From Erythroxylum novogranatense (Eukaryota; Streptophyta; Magnoliopsida; Malpighiales; Erythroxylaceae): a DNA stretch of 64,000 nt. The notes under the pieces were generated by a model that saw only the letters and a program-made list of their open reading frames with translations, ran no database searches and was not told where the DNA came from. The translations under genes were made by a program, and so were the position numbers. Shown here in pieces: positions 1 to 11,340 of this stretch. The stretch's first letter is position 1; each line of letters begins with the position of its first letter. The stretch is taken from positions 18,531,120 through 18,595,119 of the forward strand of contig CM057235.1 of NCBI GenBank assembly GCA_029891385.1, written 5' to 3'.

Positions 1-334
1 CTCTTTTCCGAATATACGAAATGCCTTGAAATCTTTCGAGGCATAACACAAATGTATTTTGCAATTCATCAAAAGTTCATGTATTGAATCAATAATGATT
101 TTTCAAATCATTCATACAATGATGCAACATTTATGATGCAATTGAAATCAGAAAATCTCTTTGTTTAAAGAAAGCAGTAGTGGCTTATAAATTCTATTAT
201 AAACAGGTACCCACCTCGATTTCCTGCCTAGAAGCTTGTCCTTAACTTCAATTTGACGATTGCGTCTTTCTTCCTTCCAATAGAAAAATTTCCTACACCA
301 ATTTTCCCACAAATTCAATCTCATAAATAACATA
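1..334 (-). repeat. 3'-ward part of a gypsy-type LTR, cut by Copia-1
   Basis: This non-coding segment is the continuation, on the minus strand, of the LTR that occupies 7535-10314. Copia-1 sits between the two parts with a perfect 5-bp duplication (ATCCT at 335-339 and 7535-7539), so the flanks were once joined. The segment holds no supported gene; a 61-codon frame at 148-333 has no recognisable domain. The LTR runs off the left edge, so its 3' terminus is not seen. Assignment to gypsy rests on resemblance to the solo LTR at 37462-39743 and is an inference. Confidence 0.55.
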
Positions 335-339
335 ATCCT

Positions 340-1376
340 TGTAAGTGATCTAGAAAGGGGGTTGAATAGATCTTTAAAATTCTTTGAAAATTTTTACAAG
401 AAAATCAGAAGTTAAAACACACAAAAACAATTTTGATAAACTTAATTAAAAAGTGTAGGGAAGAAGATCAAACACTGTTTTTATAGAGGTTCGGTGCTAA
501 GACCTACGTCCTCTACCTAAGCTCCCACTTAAGATTTTTCCAACCACTTTATAGCACACTTTGTAGTTGAGTATGAACTTTTTACAACGCCACTTGAATT
601 CTGGCTCAAGCAACCTTTACACTCGATTTGTCTTCCGGCACAAATCCTACCTCACGTGACCTAGTCACTCAAATTGTAAGTAAAACAATACAAAGATTGA
701 AGAACAAATGCTCAATACAATTTGTAACAAAATAAGAGCAATAGTGAGCAATTAGAAGCAGTATAAGAGTATTTGAACTTGTAGAACTTGTATATTCTCT
801 TCTTCCATCATCTTCTATTTATACTTGAAGAAATATAGCTGTTGGAGCTCTACTAGCCGTTGCTTAGTTGGATATAGCCGTTCCTTGATATTCTCCATTC
901 CATTTTTATCAAATTGGACCGTTGGAGCTGATTTCGTGCATCCATAAGTAGACTTGTCGAATGTATAAGTCGACTTGTTTCAACCATTTACGTAAAAGTT
1001 TCATCTCCGCTCTCCAATAAGTCGACTTGTACCAGGTAAGTCGACTTGTCGTCCTCGATAGGTCGACTTGTGTTTGATAAGTCGACTTGTATTGATATTG
1101 CTTCATCTATAAGTCGACTTGTGCTTTGTAAGTCGACTTGTATTTCCTTCAATGGTAACATCCGACCAAATCCTTTATAATCCTCATGTTTTATGCCATT
1201 TTTCACTTAGAGGACAACTCCCATCTTGATTCTCCATTGATTAGACAATTGCTCATCTTGATTTGCACAGTCCTTTCATTGAATAATGCCTGAAATAATT
1301 TCTTAACTATTTCTAGATATTTTATTATTATCAAAACATAAAGGGATTTAATTTGTCAACCACCATTGGTCCAACA
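340..1376 (-). repeat. Copia-1 3' LTR
   Basis: This is the 3' LTR of a minus-strand element. On the plus strand it begins TGTAAGTGATCTAG and ends CATTGGTCCAACA. It matches 6506-7534 almost base for base, with scattered substitutions and short indels (for example around 1030-1060 compared with 7190-7215). A TATAAATA box on the minus strand lies at 816-823. The LTR contains an array of GTCGAC palindromes, listed separately. Short frames at 909-1206 are by-products of that array. Confidence 0.95.
946..1142. repeat. Palindromic motif array in Copia-1 3' LTR (core ATAAGTCGACTTGT)
   Basis: Eight copies of a 12-14-bp motif centred on the GTCGAC palindrome occur in about 195 bp. One copy is mutated (AAGTAGACTT) and one reads AGGTCGACTT. 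The copies are irregularly spaced, so this is not a simple tandem repeat. They lie just upstream, in the minus orientation, of the LTR TATA box at 816-823, so a promoter or enhancer role is plausible but inferred. Confidence 0.9.
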
Positions 1377-1390
1377 ATCTCCCCCTTTTT
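1377..1390 (-). other. Copia-1 polypurine tract
   Basis: On the minus strand the sequence AAAAAGGGGGAGAT directly abuts the 3' LTR start TGTTGGACC. This is where plus-strand DNA synthesis is primed in LTR retrotransposons. Copia-2 has the same tract. Confidence 0.9.
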
Positions 1391-1751
1391 GATAATGACA
1401 AAATATTTAGAAATTGACAAGAAATTTGAAAGACATAAAACTTGATCAAGGTTTCCCTTGTCTTGATGGTTAGGTTGTCTCCCCCTTAATTTATAAATCA
1501 ATGATTAAAATGGAAATCAATAAAATCGCAAATCAATGAAATTTTCACTCCCCCTTAATCAAATATCAATTTCAATCTTACTCCCCCTTTTTTTCATAAT
1601 CAAAAATCAATAGAGAAAATAGACTCAAATGAAGATTAATGAAGTTTAAAACCAATTGGTCTACTGGTAGTCTAAGTGTAAAACATGATGATGAAATCTT
1701 TGGATGTAATTGCATATGTGCCTCATATATTGACCATTTAATGTAGCAAAA
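1391..1751 (-). other. Copia-1 3' untranslated internal region
   Basis: This is AT-rich non-coding sequence between the pol stop and the polypurine tract. It contains three further CCCCCTT tracts (about 1481, 1552 and 1582), read as purine tracts on the minus strand, that resemble decayed or extra polypurine signals. No reading frame was supported. Unlike Copia-2, no additional gene follows pol here. Confidence 0.6.
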
Positions 1752-3300
1752 TCAAATCCAACCAAAGGAATTTAAATCACACACGCCTAACCTTAACTTA
1801 ATGTTCACAAACACATCTTCCTTAAGAGGTTTAGTAAAAATGTCAGCCAATTGATCACTAGTTGATACATGCTTCAAGCAAATGTCACCTTTCAAACAAT
1901 GATCACGAATAAAATGATGTCTAATTTCAATGTGCTTTGTTCTACTATGCAATATAGGATTTTTACTCAAACAAATAGCACTAGTATTATCACAATAGAT
2001 AGGAATGTTTTTAACAACAATACCATAATTAAGCAATTGATGTTTAATCCAAAGAACTTGGGCACAAGCACTCCCAGCTGCTACATATTCAGATTCAACA
2101 GTGGAAATGGCTACACTAACTTGCTTTTTACTAGCCCAAGATATCAAAGATGATCCTAAGAAATGGCACAAGCCACTAGAGTTTTTCCTATCAATTCTAC
2201 AGCCACCATGATCAACATCACTATAAGCATACAAATCAAATGAATCACAACTAGGATACCATAAACCATGATTAATAGTTCTACTCAAATATCTAAATTT
2301 TTTTTTTACAAGCACTCAAATGAGAAATCTTAGGACAAGATTGAAATCTAGCACAAAGACATGTGGCAAACATTATATCAGGTTTAGAAGCAGTTAAATA
2401 CAAGAGAGAGCCGATCATACCTCTATAGAGTTTTTGATCAACATCTTCTTCATGTTCATTTTTCTCCAAGACCACATTTGTTGCCATTGGTGTTGTTGCC
2501 ACTTTGCATCCTTCCATTTTAAACTTCTTAAGAAGCTCCTTTGTATACTTCGATTGATGGATGAATATTCCATTTTTGTGTTGCTTGATTTGCAATCCAA
2601 GAAAGAACTTGAGTTCTCCCATCATGCTCATTTCAAACTCACCTTGCATTAAATCACTAAATTCTTTACAGAAAAATTCATTAGTGGCACCAAACACAAT
2701 GTCATCAACATAAATTTGACAAATAAGCATATCATGATCAACATGTTTAATAAATAAGGTATTATCTATCTTACCACGAACATATCCATGTTGAGTTAGA
2801 AAAGTACTTAACCTCTTATACCATGCTCTAGGTGCTTGCTTCAGTCCATAAAGTGCCTTATTGAGTTTGTAGACGTAATCCGGATGTTCATGATCTTCAA
2901 ATCCCGGCGGTTGTTTGACATAGACTTCCTCTTGAATATACCCATTGAGAAATGCGCTCTTGACGTCCATTTGATTTAATTTGATCCTTTTATGAGACGC
3001 GAATGCACATAGTAGCCTAATTGCCTCGAAACGAGCCACAGGAGCATATGTCTCATTGTAATCAAGGCCTTCTTCTTGATAAAATCCTTGAGCCACTAGC
3101 CTTGATTTATTTTTAACCGCTTCACCATTCTCATCATACTTTATCCGATTTACCCATTTGACTCAATGATGGTCTTGTTCTCGGTGGAGCTACCAAATCC
3201 CAAACATCATTTCGCTTGAACCGATTAAGCTCCTCTTGCATAGCTAAAAGCCGCTTTTCATCTTTAAGTGCTTCTTCTATATTCTTGGTTCTACCAACGA
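1752..3300 (-). pseudogene. Copia-1 reverse transcriptase and RNase H
   Basis: This is the RVT_2-type reverse transcriptase followed by RNase H, the enzymes that copy the element RNA into DNA. Visible motifs in order are LVAQGF, YNETYAPVARFEAIR, QMDVKSAFLNG, KALYGLKQAPRAWY, YVDDI (catalytic aspartates), then in RNase H STVESEYVAAG, DNTSAICLSKNP, RTKHIEIRHHFIRDH and DQLADIFTKPL. The reverse transcriptase frame (2293-3096) and RNase H frame (1752-2315) are offset at a T-run near 2300-2308, a likely slippage frameshift. The N-terminal part (about 3100-3300, RNDVWDLVAPP) is in broken frames. The family is certain; the copy is inactive. Confidence 0.93.
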
Positions 3301-3931
3301 AATGAAAGTGAATTACTCATATTCTCATGGATATTTCTCCTAGTTCTTACACTAACATTTAAATCTCCAATGACTTGCTCCATAGGATGATTCTTTGCTT
3401 TTGCCCATGATTTAATGTCGGGTACATGTTTTTCTTCGTCTAACTTCAATTCCTCAATCTTGGATTCAATTTCTTCAACTTTATTACCGAACTTCCTGCA
3501 TCATCATCAAAACAAACCTTTCTGGGGTGAAATTATTTCATCAAATTTGACATGAATACTTTCTTCAACACATTTAGTCCTATTATTATAAACTCTAAAA
3601 GCCTTACTAGTTTGAGAATAACCAATAAACACACCAATATCGGATTTAGAGTCTAATTTTCCTAAATTGCTCTTTCCATTATTATGAATAAAACTTTACA
3701 ACCAAAAGGATGAAAATAAGAGATATTAGGTTTCTTACCTTTCCATAGCTCGTAAGGTGTCTTATTTTGTCTCTTCGTAGTGCACCCGGTTGATGACGTA
3801 GCAAGCGGTGTTGATCGCTTCTCTTGAAAAATGATTTAGGAAGATTGTACTCATTTAGCATAGTCCCGCTCATTTCTTCAAGTGAGCGATTTTCCTTTCT
3901 ACTACACCATTTTGTTGCAGAGTCCTTGGTG
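3301..3931 (-). pseudogene. Copia-1 integrase C-terminus and integrase-RT linker, degraded
   Basis: Broken reading frames continue pol between integrase and reverse transcriptase. Short recognisable pieces on the minus strand include a GYSQTSKAFRVYNNRTK-like stretch and the region that follows the last catalytic residue of copia integrases. A 63-codon frame at 3682-3873 covers part of it. Several frameshifts are needed to follow the protein. Confidence 0.75.
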
Positions 3932-4787
3932 TCAAGAAATTATGTTCCATTCCGTATTTGTCGCAAAGACTTTGAAAGGTTCACATTCGAATTCTCCTCC
4001 ATGATCGGTTCTAATTGCAACGATAGACAAATTTTTCTCATTTTGAACCAATCTACACCACTTGGTAAATTCATTAACGGCATCATTTTTATTCGCAAGA
4101 AATCTTACCCAAGTAAATCTAGAGAAATCATCTACAATCACAAGTACATATAATTTTCCACTAAGACTAGCATGCCTAGAAGGTCCAATCAAATCCATAT
4201 GCACAAGTTCAAGAATTCTAGATGTGCAAATTTCTTTCTTTGGTTTGAAAGATTCTCTAACATGTTTGCCTTTCAAACAGGACTCACACAAATGATCTTT
4301 AACAAATTTAATCTTAGGCAAACCTCTTATAATGTCATTCTTTGAGAGCTTAGAAATTAAAGGCAATGGTGCATGTCCTAATTTTCTATGCCATAAAAAT
4401 GCATTTTCTTCTAGTGTCACCAGGCATTTTTCATTGAATGAACTATCATCATGCAAATCAACAATGTATGTGTTCCCATGTCTCAAACCAATAAAGGCAA
4501 CATGATCATCCTTCTTAACTAGGCAATGTGATGATTCAAATGATACAATATAATTCATATCACAAAGTTGAGACACACTTAGCAGGTTATGTTTCAACCC
4601 ATCAACTAGCAAAACATTGTCAATGGTTGGCAAGGGTTCCTTACCCACTTTACCAATTCCAATGACCTTACCTTTGTTGTTGTCTCCGAAGGTGACATAA
4701 CTTTGATTTTTTGGTTTGATTTCCGCAAAAAGGTTCTTGTCCCCACTCATGTGTCTCGAACATCCGCTGTCGATGTACCAAGTGCTT
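3932..4787 (-). pseudogene. Copia-1 protease and integrase N-terminal/catalytic part
   Basis: The open frame begins in the aspartic protease: YIDSGCSRHMSG carries the DSG active site. It continues through the GAG-pre-integrase segment with LWHRKLGH and CESCLKGKH (the HHCC zinc finger) into the integrase core, with HMDLIGP and RTDHGGEFE giving the first two catalytic aspartates. The final glutamate lies past a frame break near 3930. The annotated methionine at 4750 is internal; the frame runs upstream to about 4787, where it loses register with gag. Confidence 0.93.
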
Positions 4788-4796
4788 GACGGCCTT

Positions 4797-5647
4797 TCAT
4801 CCCTTGCTTGTACCTACAATATCAACGTTCTTTCTTCTTATAGGTACCCAAGCCATTTTGGGTCCATATTGGTTAGCCATATAAACCACATTAGGTGGTG
4901 TTGTGCCTTTAATAACCCAAATTTTCTTAATCTTAACACATCTTCTAGTACTCTTGCAGGCAATTTCTATGTGACCATCTTTCAAACATCTAGCACATTG
5001 AGCGATTTTTCCATCCTTAGTAAATTTGGAAATTAAAGAGCAATCTCTATCAAAAGGATCATAACCTAATCCATGTTTAGAAATGGAATATCTTTGTAGC
5101 GATAGCAATTTTTCAAACTGTTCGTTTCCATTTGCGAATTTTCCAACCACATATGAAAATTCTTTTCTAAGTTTATTAAGCTCACAAATAAGATTTTCTT
5201 TTTCAATAAGACATGCAGAATGATCTTCTTTCGGACTATCTAAATCATCAATCGTTTCATGTAAGGCACTATTTTCAGCAACCAATTCACGTATTTTCTT
5301 TCTTAATTTTTTGTTAATCTCAATGGCTTCTTCAAAATCAGCTTGCAAAGCATCAAAAGAATCTCTTAAATCTTGGTCATTGAAATTTACCTCATTTTCA
5401 TCATCACTTTTTGCCATAAGTGCCAGGTTGTTTTCATCATCACTTTGATATGTATCCTCTTCATCACTCCAAGTTCCCACCAGGCTAGTTTTCCTTTTAC
5501 CTTTGTCGTATTTGTCATTTTTCTAAAAGTTTGATGTTGATGATGAGCATTTGCATTCTCTTGCGAGATGTCCCCATTTTTCACATCTCCAACATTCTTC
5601 GTTGCCTTTCTTTTCGTCATAGCCTTTTGATTTTCTTTCCGCGCCAA
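4797..5647 (-). pseudogene. Copia-1 gag C-terminal half: coiled coil and zinc knuckle
   Basis: Two overlapping frames (5387-5647 and 4797-5480) together cover the second half of the nucleocapsid/capsid protein. The latter has an acidic stretch (SDEEDTYQSDDENN), a heptad-rich helical segment likely to be a coiled coil, and the knuckle CARCLKDGHIEIAC, which fits CX2CX4HX4C. Gag packages element RNA in cytoplasmic particles. The frame change near 5400-5480 shows this copy is broken. Confidence 0.88.
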
Positions 5648-5765
5648 ACCTCTTCCTTTCTACCTTTTTTCTACCATTTAATTCTTTCCTTCAATTTTTG
5701 AGAAGTCCTCAACTTCCTTAAATTTCTAGCGTATATAGCAATTTTTTCGCCTTCCTCGTCTTCAT

Positions 5766-6480
5766 CTAATTCCTCATCACTTTCATCAACAAAAGAAGTG
5801 TTAGCTTTAAAAGCAATAGATTTTTAGGCTTACCTCTACCTCCTCTGGATTTGAGAATAATCTCATAGTTGATGAGTGATCCCACCAAAGCGTTGAATTC
5901 GGATGGTCGAGATCCTTTGACTCCATAATTGCGGTGACTTGAGAATCCCATTCCTTCAAAGAAGGAACGAAGAATCTTCCTCACTTTCTCGCTATCCGTC
6001 ATGTGCTTTCCCAGGTTGCCTAATCCATTTATGATTTCTGCAAAACGGTCAAGCATTGTAGAAATTGACTCACCTTCCTTCATGACGAACATCTCGTAGT
6101 CGTGAAGAAGCATGTTGATTTTGTCTCCTCGACTTGATTTGTCCTTCATGAGTAACTCAAGTCTCTCCCACATTTCCTTGGCGAGGTGCAAGAATTTACC
6201 CGGTTTCTTTCCTCAACCGTTAATGCACAATATATCGCCTTCATAGCTTTGGCGTTGATGTACGCTACCTCCAATTGTTATCATCATACTCCATCTCTGC
6301 TTTCAACTCACCATTTTCTTTTAGAGGGCTTGAAGTCCAAGATAATGATCTTCCAAAGATTCAACTCCTCGCTTATAATATGATACTTCATAGGATTTTC
6401 CATGATGAATAGTTAGAGCCATTAAACAAGGGAGGACGGTTATTAGTGTTACCTTCTTCCGCTAGGTTGTTGTGTGCCAT
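5766..6480 (-). pseudogene. Copia-1 gag N-terminal half (UBN2-type capsid)
   Basis: The likely gag start is the ATG at 6480 (MAHNNLAEEG...), followed by the usual FNGSNYSSW motif. A stop arises soon after in that frame, so register is lost. The frame 5766-6191 carries AKEMWERLELL, a NMLLHDYEMFVMKEGESIS-type helix and MLDRFAEIINGLGNLGK, typical of the gag-polypeptide of plant copia elements. An upstream primer site and 5' LTR follow immediately, consistent with the start chosen. Confidence 0.85.
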
Positions 6481-6490
6481 CCCGATACTT

Positions 6491-6504
6491 CGCCTCGATA
6501 CCAA
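6491..6504 (-). other. Copia-1 primer binding site (initiator tRNA-Met type)
   Basis: Directly inside the 5' LTR the minus strand reads TTGGTATCGAGGCG, a diverged form of the TGGTATCAGAGC site complementary to the 3' end of plant initiator tRNA-Met. Its position one base from the LTR end is as expected. Confidence 0.85.
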
Positions 6505-6977
6505 TTGTAAGTGATCTAGAAGGGGGGTTGAATAGATCTTTAAAATTTTTTGAAATTTTCTACAAGAAAATCGAAGTTAAAACACACAAAACAATTTTGA
6601 TAAACTTAATTAAAAGTGTAGGAAGAAGATCTAACACTATTTTTATAGAGGTTCGGTGCTAAGACCTACGTCCTCTACCTAAGCTCCCACTTAGGATTTT
6701 GCCAACCACTTTATAGCACACTTTATAGTTGAGTGTGAACTTTTTACAACGCCACTTGAATTCCAGCTCAAGCAACCTTTACACTTGATTTGTCTTCTGG
6801 CACAAATCCTACCTCACGTGACCTAGTCACTCAAATTGTAAGTAAAACAATACAAAGATTGAAGAACAAATGCTCAATACAATTTGTAACAAAATAAGAG
6901 CAATAGTGAGCAATTAGAAGCAGTATAAGAGTATTTGAACTTGTAGAACTTGTATATTCTCTTCTTCCATCATCTTC

Positions 6978-6986
6978 TATTTATAC
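6978..6986 (-). promoter_or_regulatory. TATA box of Copia-1 5' LTR
   Basis: The minus strand reads GTATAAATAG. It is preserved in both LTRs (816-823 in the other). It sits about 120 bp downstream, in the direction of transcription, of the palindrome array. Confidence 0.7.
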
Positions 6987-7105
6987 TTGAAGAAATATAG
7001 CTGTTGGAGCTCTACTAGCCGTTGCTTAATTGGATATAGCCGTTCCTTGATAATCTCCATTCCATTTTATCAAATTGGACCGTTGGAGCTGATTTCGTGC
7101 ATCCA

Positions 7106-7299
7106 TAAGTCGACTTGTCGAATGTATAAGTCGACTTGTTTCAACCATTTACGTAAAAGTTTCATCTCCGCTCTCCAATAAGTCGACTTGTGCTGTAAGT
7201 CGACTTGTCGTCTCGATAGGTCGACTTGTGTTTGATAAGTCGACTTGTATTGATATTGCTTCATCTATAAGTCGACTTGTGCTTTGTAAGTCGACTTGT
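7106..7299. repeat. Palindromic motif array in Copia-1 5' LTR
   Basis: Eight ATAAGTCGACTTGT-like copies match the array at 946-1142. Here the first copy is intact (it is mutated in the 3' LTR), so all but one carry the full AAGTCGACTT palindrome. The dense SalI-type GTCGAC sites stand out in otherwise AT-rich sequence. Confidence 0.9.
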
Positions 7300-8010
7300 A
7301 TTTCCTTCAATGGTAACATCCGACCAAATCCTTTATAATCCTCATGTTTTATGCCATTTTTCACTTAGAGGACAACTCCCATATTGATTCTCCATTGATT
7401 AGACACTTGCTCATCTTGATTTGCACAATCCTTTCATTGAATAATGCCTGAAATAATTTCTTAACTATTTCTAGATATTTTATTATTATCAAAACATAAA
7501 GGGATTTAATTTGTCAACCACCATTGGTCCAACAATCCTCAAATTGAACTTAGAACACACTAATTCCACATATAACCAAGCCATCTAAATCACAAATTTC
7601 TAAAATCCCCAATTTACAAAATTGGGCATATACCCTAATTAATTTCCATCCAAAACTAAACCCATAATATTAAGCAATCAACAAAATTAACTTCATACTC
7701 CACAAACCCATACCATTTTCCATATTTCTAAACCAGAAATTCATCAAAATTCACAGATCTCAAAATTTCGCATCTTACCTTCTCTCACACCATTTTGAAT
7801 TTTGGGCTCCATAAGAAGCTTTCATCTTCTTCGTCACCTTTCCTTTGAAAAGCACCAAAACCCCTCAAGAAACTTGGAAAACTCAACCTTTGAAGCTCTC
7901 TTCTTCTTCTCTTCGGTTCTTCTCCACCGAAACAAGCTTTCTCTCTTCTCTCCTCGTATTTCTTTTAAGTTTTTTGGGCAATAATCGTGATTCTCCTCCA
8001 AACAACTACA

Positions 8011-8030
8011 GCCCCCTTGCTTTTATAGTG
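8011..8030 (-). promoter_or_regulatory. TATA box of the interrupted gypsy-type LTR
   Basis: The minus strand reads CACTATAAAAGCAAGGGGGC. A GA-rich leader lies downstream (about 7800-7960), as in the solo LTR at 37462-39743, where CATTATAAGAAG precedes a similar leader at 38418. Confidence 0.6.
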
Positions 8031-9017
8031 CCAGGTCAATTAATGATTGGCTAAAGACCAATTTGCCCTTCCCTTTAAGCCTAAGGTCTCAACTCCTTAA
8101 GTAAACTTCCAAAATTTCCCCTTCTTTTTTGCCTTAAAAACTTTAGAGAAATGTCCCTCTATGTCTCACGAATCCATCGCTTCAATAATCAGATTAATCG
8201 GAGCTCTATAGCTCAAGATATCTCCAAAATACTGAAGTTTGTTCTTCAGACCCGAGGCTGAACACTACACCTAACTTCCGACCTACATTTGAAAGTCTTA
8301 GGAGCTAAATTATAGCTTAGCTCCTTCATAACATTTGTAGCCCCATGTCTCTATTTTAATTAGAAACAAGAATCAACTCAATCGGAGCTCTCCCCATCGA
8401 GATATCTCCAAAATACTGAACACTGTTCAGCCATCACAGAACTAAGACTGAACACTACACTAAACTTCCGACCTGCATTTGGAAGTCTTGCAGGCTCAAT
8501 TGTCGATCGGCTCCTTAATAACATTTATAGGTCTATGTCTCTAGTTTAATTTACAAAAAGAATCAGATCGATCGGAGCTCTAGCGACCGATATAACTCCA
8601 AAATACTGAACACTGCTCATACCATTACAAAGCTGAGACTGAACTCTATACCTAACTTCCGACCAATATTTGAAAGTCTTGAAAGCTACATTGTCGATCG
8701 GCTCCTTCATAACATTTGTAGCCCCCTCTCTAGTTTAATTTTCAACAAGAATCAAATCAATCTGAGCTCTATAACTCGAGATATCTCAAAAATACCGAAC
8801 ACTGTTCAAACTTTTACAACCGATCAGCTCACTATAATCCGAGCTATCTTTCTCCATTTAATTCCAAAACCTACCTATCTAGTATGGAAAGATAGAAAAA
8901 TGTCTTATGAATCCAATGCTTCAAAAATTAGGTCGATCGGATGTCGGACGAAGAAGTTCTGGCTAAAACAAGGAAGAGAGGTCGGTCGGCTGAAAATCGA
9001 TTGCAAAGGTCGCACAG

Positions 9018-9110
9018 CAGGTCGGTCGCCCGCACCAGGTCGGTCTCCCGCACCAGGTTGGTCGCCCGCACCAGGTCGGTCTCCCGCACCAGGTCGGTCG
9101 CTCACGTGGG
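9018..9110. repeat. GC-rich 18-bp tandem array
   Basis: About five imperfect copies of GTCGGTCGCCCGCACCAG stand in tandem inside the gypsy-type LTR. Copies alternate between TCGCCC and TCTCCC. The block is strikingly GC-rich in an AT-rich region. Because 18 is divisible by three, several frames on both strands stay open and give repetitive peptides such as GRSPAPGRSPAPG; these frames (8900-9151) are not regarded as genes. Confidence 0.9.
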
Positions 9111-10762
9111 CGTGCACGGGTGGGCGATGAACCATGCGATCTGATCTCCAAACTTCAAACGTTCATGTCTTTTGACTCCGAGCTCCAAATTAGACATGGT
9201 TTGTTTCGTTGGAAAGATAAAAGACAGATCTACAATTTTCAAGAAGGACTCACAAGCAAGCTCGGACTCTAAAGGGATCAAAAGTTTACACAAAGATGAC
9301 TGATCGATAATTTCTCAACATTACCAAAACTTGCAAACATCATAACTTTTGATTCAGAACTTTAAATTTAACAAACTTGGTGTCTATGGAAAGCTTGAAG
9401 AAAGATCTACAACTTTCATTAAGGCCTTAAAAATCAGATCGACCCCTAAATGGGTCAAAAACTCCACACAAACTGACTGGTCGATCAGCTTCACACTAAA
9501 CAGCCTCAGAACTTCTAAAAATCATAACTTTCTACTCCCTTGTCCAATATTTTCGTGCCTTATATCAATGGAAAGATAAAAAAACATAATCTACCACTTT
9601 CATTAAGACCACTTTGGCTAAATCAATCTAAATCAATACAGATTTGCCATTGAAGTCTCTAAACACCATTCCAACACATCAACTTCACATCTCAACACAT
9701 CAACTTCACATATTCACCCACTACCACAAACTCTTCAACTAATTCATCTCAAACACAATTCAAATCTCCAATAAACTATTCCAAAGCCATTTCCCCACAT
9801 CAAACTCAACACCAAAGGATATATGCATACACATTTCTCTTTCACAAAAGTCATACGCAATCTTACTCTTAATAGCATTTTCCAAACCAAGGTAAAATAC
9901 ACTTAACTTTCAAATATCATAACTTTCAATCCCGATATCGAAAAATAGCATACTTTATGGCTACGAAAAGCTCTCAACATAATCTACAAATTTCATGTAG
10001 ATTATTTCCTCAAAATTTGCCTAAATCAAAAGTCAACTCTTTACTCCAAAAAGTCAAACTTTCTAATTTCTTCAAAATTTTACACTTTCACTTTCTATTT
10101 CTTGATTTCAACTTCCATTTCAATCAACTAATTCATTTTAACTTTCATAACTCATACAACTCTACTCAAATTTCAAAGTCATCAAAACCAATAACTTCAT
10201 TTCTCATCAATTTCCTTTAAGCACAATAACATCTATAACACAATTCATATCCAAAAACACTCTCTGAATTCATTTTAATATTTCTAATTTCCACTAAAAG
10301 ATCAGGGTCCAACAGAAGTAGATCCAATTATCAGAATACTAAGCAACATTAATCAGCCTAAATGTACAAGCACGTCTAAAGAACTAAACCACAACCAATA
10401 ATATCGAACATCAAGATGTACCAAACAGATCAAACAAATTGTGCAGGTATGTGGTAAGAATGTTTTAGGTCAACAATAGACAATTACTACGTATTAAAAA
10501 CGATGATAATCCTACAAGTCATGCAAAACCAATTGACCTGTGTGACTATTGCCATTAATATTGTTGTAATTGTTACTAAATATCTAACAGCTAAGGTCAA
10601 CAACACTAATTGCAAAGTTTGAAATGATCATTTCCATACTTTTACCATTAGCGTGAGATGATTTTATGCCCATAATTTTAGTAACTAAGTTCTCCCATCA
10701 CAGGCACAAAATTTAGATTAAGTTAAGACATTCTATCACATCAATGTATTTAAAATGGTTAC

Positions 10763-10983
10763 CTTCAAACATTTAATTTCTTCAAGTATCGTTTCATTCA
10801 ATTCTTTGAGTTCCAGAGCCTCAGCTTTAAGTTGGTTCAAGACCCTAATAGCACCATCAAGTATAACTGGTTTTTCCTTCTGAGCAGCTCTCCCAGGATC
10901 CAAAATAGTACTCAAATCCAGAAATCTGACATCATATCATAAGGCAAATCTACCTTGTCATTAAAATTTTATCTGAATTGTTC
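10763..10983 (-). pseudogene. bHLH transcription-factor fragment (ILR3/bHLH104/115 group)
   Basis: Two exon pieces are visible on the minus strand. The larger (10763-10925) encodes FLDLSTILDPGRAAQ and then PVILDGAIRVLNQLKAEAL, the second half of a bHLH domain and start of the following leucine-rich helix seen in plant bHLH subgroup IVc (iron-deficiency regulators). It ends at a GTAACC donor. A 30-bp upstream exon (10954-10983) matches the basic/helix-1 end (E-Q-F-R-stop-N-F-N-D-K) and holds a TAA stop, so the copy is broken. Splice sites survive, so it came from genomic DNA, not mRNA. Later exons are missing: the gypsy-type LTR starts at 10314. Confidence 0.8.
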
Positions 10984-11340
10984 CTGCAAAGTAACTCAAC
11001 TACCAATCTAATAATACAAATAGTACCCTTAGTGAAACAAACAAAAACCCAGCAATAACAGTATCGAATAATGAACCATAAGAAAAGAGACAGTCTGGGT
11101 TTGTCACTGTTTGCATGCATAAGCAAAGCAAACCCGTAAATCTAGGAATACAACATATTAATCAAACAAAAACCCAGATCACAAACCATCACAAAGACTT
11201 AAGATAACATGAGAAAAATCAATAAAAATGAAAATAAATTGCTAAATAGCAAATAGCCATGGTTTTGAACAACTCAGAAAGAAAGAGAAAGTGAAGGTAG
11301 GTAGAGATACAGGTGTGAAGGTGTAAAACCTTAAATCATT

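Larger units (their letters stand above)
340..7534 (-). mobile_element. Copia-1: complete but disabled Ty1/copia LTR retrotransposon
   Basis: The element is 7195 bp with two LTRs of about 1.03 kb (340-1376 and 6506-7534), both of the TG...CA form. It is flanked by identical 5-bp target duplications (ATCCT). On the minus strand the order is 5' LTR, initiator-methionine-type primer site, gag, protease, integrase, reverse transcriptase, RNase H, polypurine tract, 3' LTR, which is the copia order. A gag with a coiled coil and CX2CX4HX4C knuckle plus the pol motifs resembles the Sirevirus/Maximus or Tork lineages; I cannot separate these by eye. All frames are broken by frameshifts, so the copy is non-autonomous. 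It inserted into an older gypsy-type LTR. Confidence 0.95.
6506..7534 (-). repeat. Copia-1 5' LTR
   Basis: This is the 1029-bp partner of 340-1376, carrying the promoter that would transcribe the element leftward. A minus-strand TATAAATAG box lies at 6978-6985. Eight palindromic motif copies at 7106-7299 lie upstream of that box. It differs from the 3' LTR by scattered substitutions and a few short indels, suggesting a fairly recent insertion, though I did not calculate a divergence. Confidence 0.95.
7535..10314 (-). repeat. 5'-ward part of a gypsy-type LTR (continues at 1-334)
   Basis: On the minus strand the LTR opens with TGTTGGACCCTGATC at 10314 and runs leftward, interrupted by Copia-1. 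Between about 8160 and 9900 it holds diverged repeats of a 150-250-bp block that includes TCAGTATTTTGGAG, CGGAGCTCCGAT-like sequence and AACTAGAGACAT. The same blocks occur in the solo LTR at 37462-39743. A TATA box (8011-8030) is followed by a purine-rich leader. Frames such as 7802-8054 and 9349-9579 are not supported as genes. The other end of this LTR and its target duplication lie outside the window. Confidence 0.65.

Noticed and set aside
909..1206. Overlapping 65- and 72-codon frames, repeated at 7070-7364
   Set aside because: They lie in the Copia-1 LTR over the palindrome array; the repeated motif keeps frames open and gives a QVDL-repeat peptide with no domain.
8900..9151. Four overlapping frames encoding proline/arginine-rich repeats
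   Set aside because: Produced by the 18-bp tandem array; both strands are equally open, and the region is LTR sequence.
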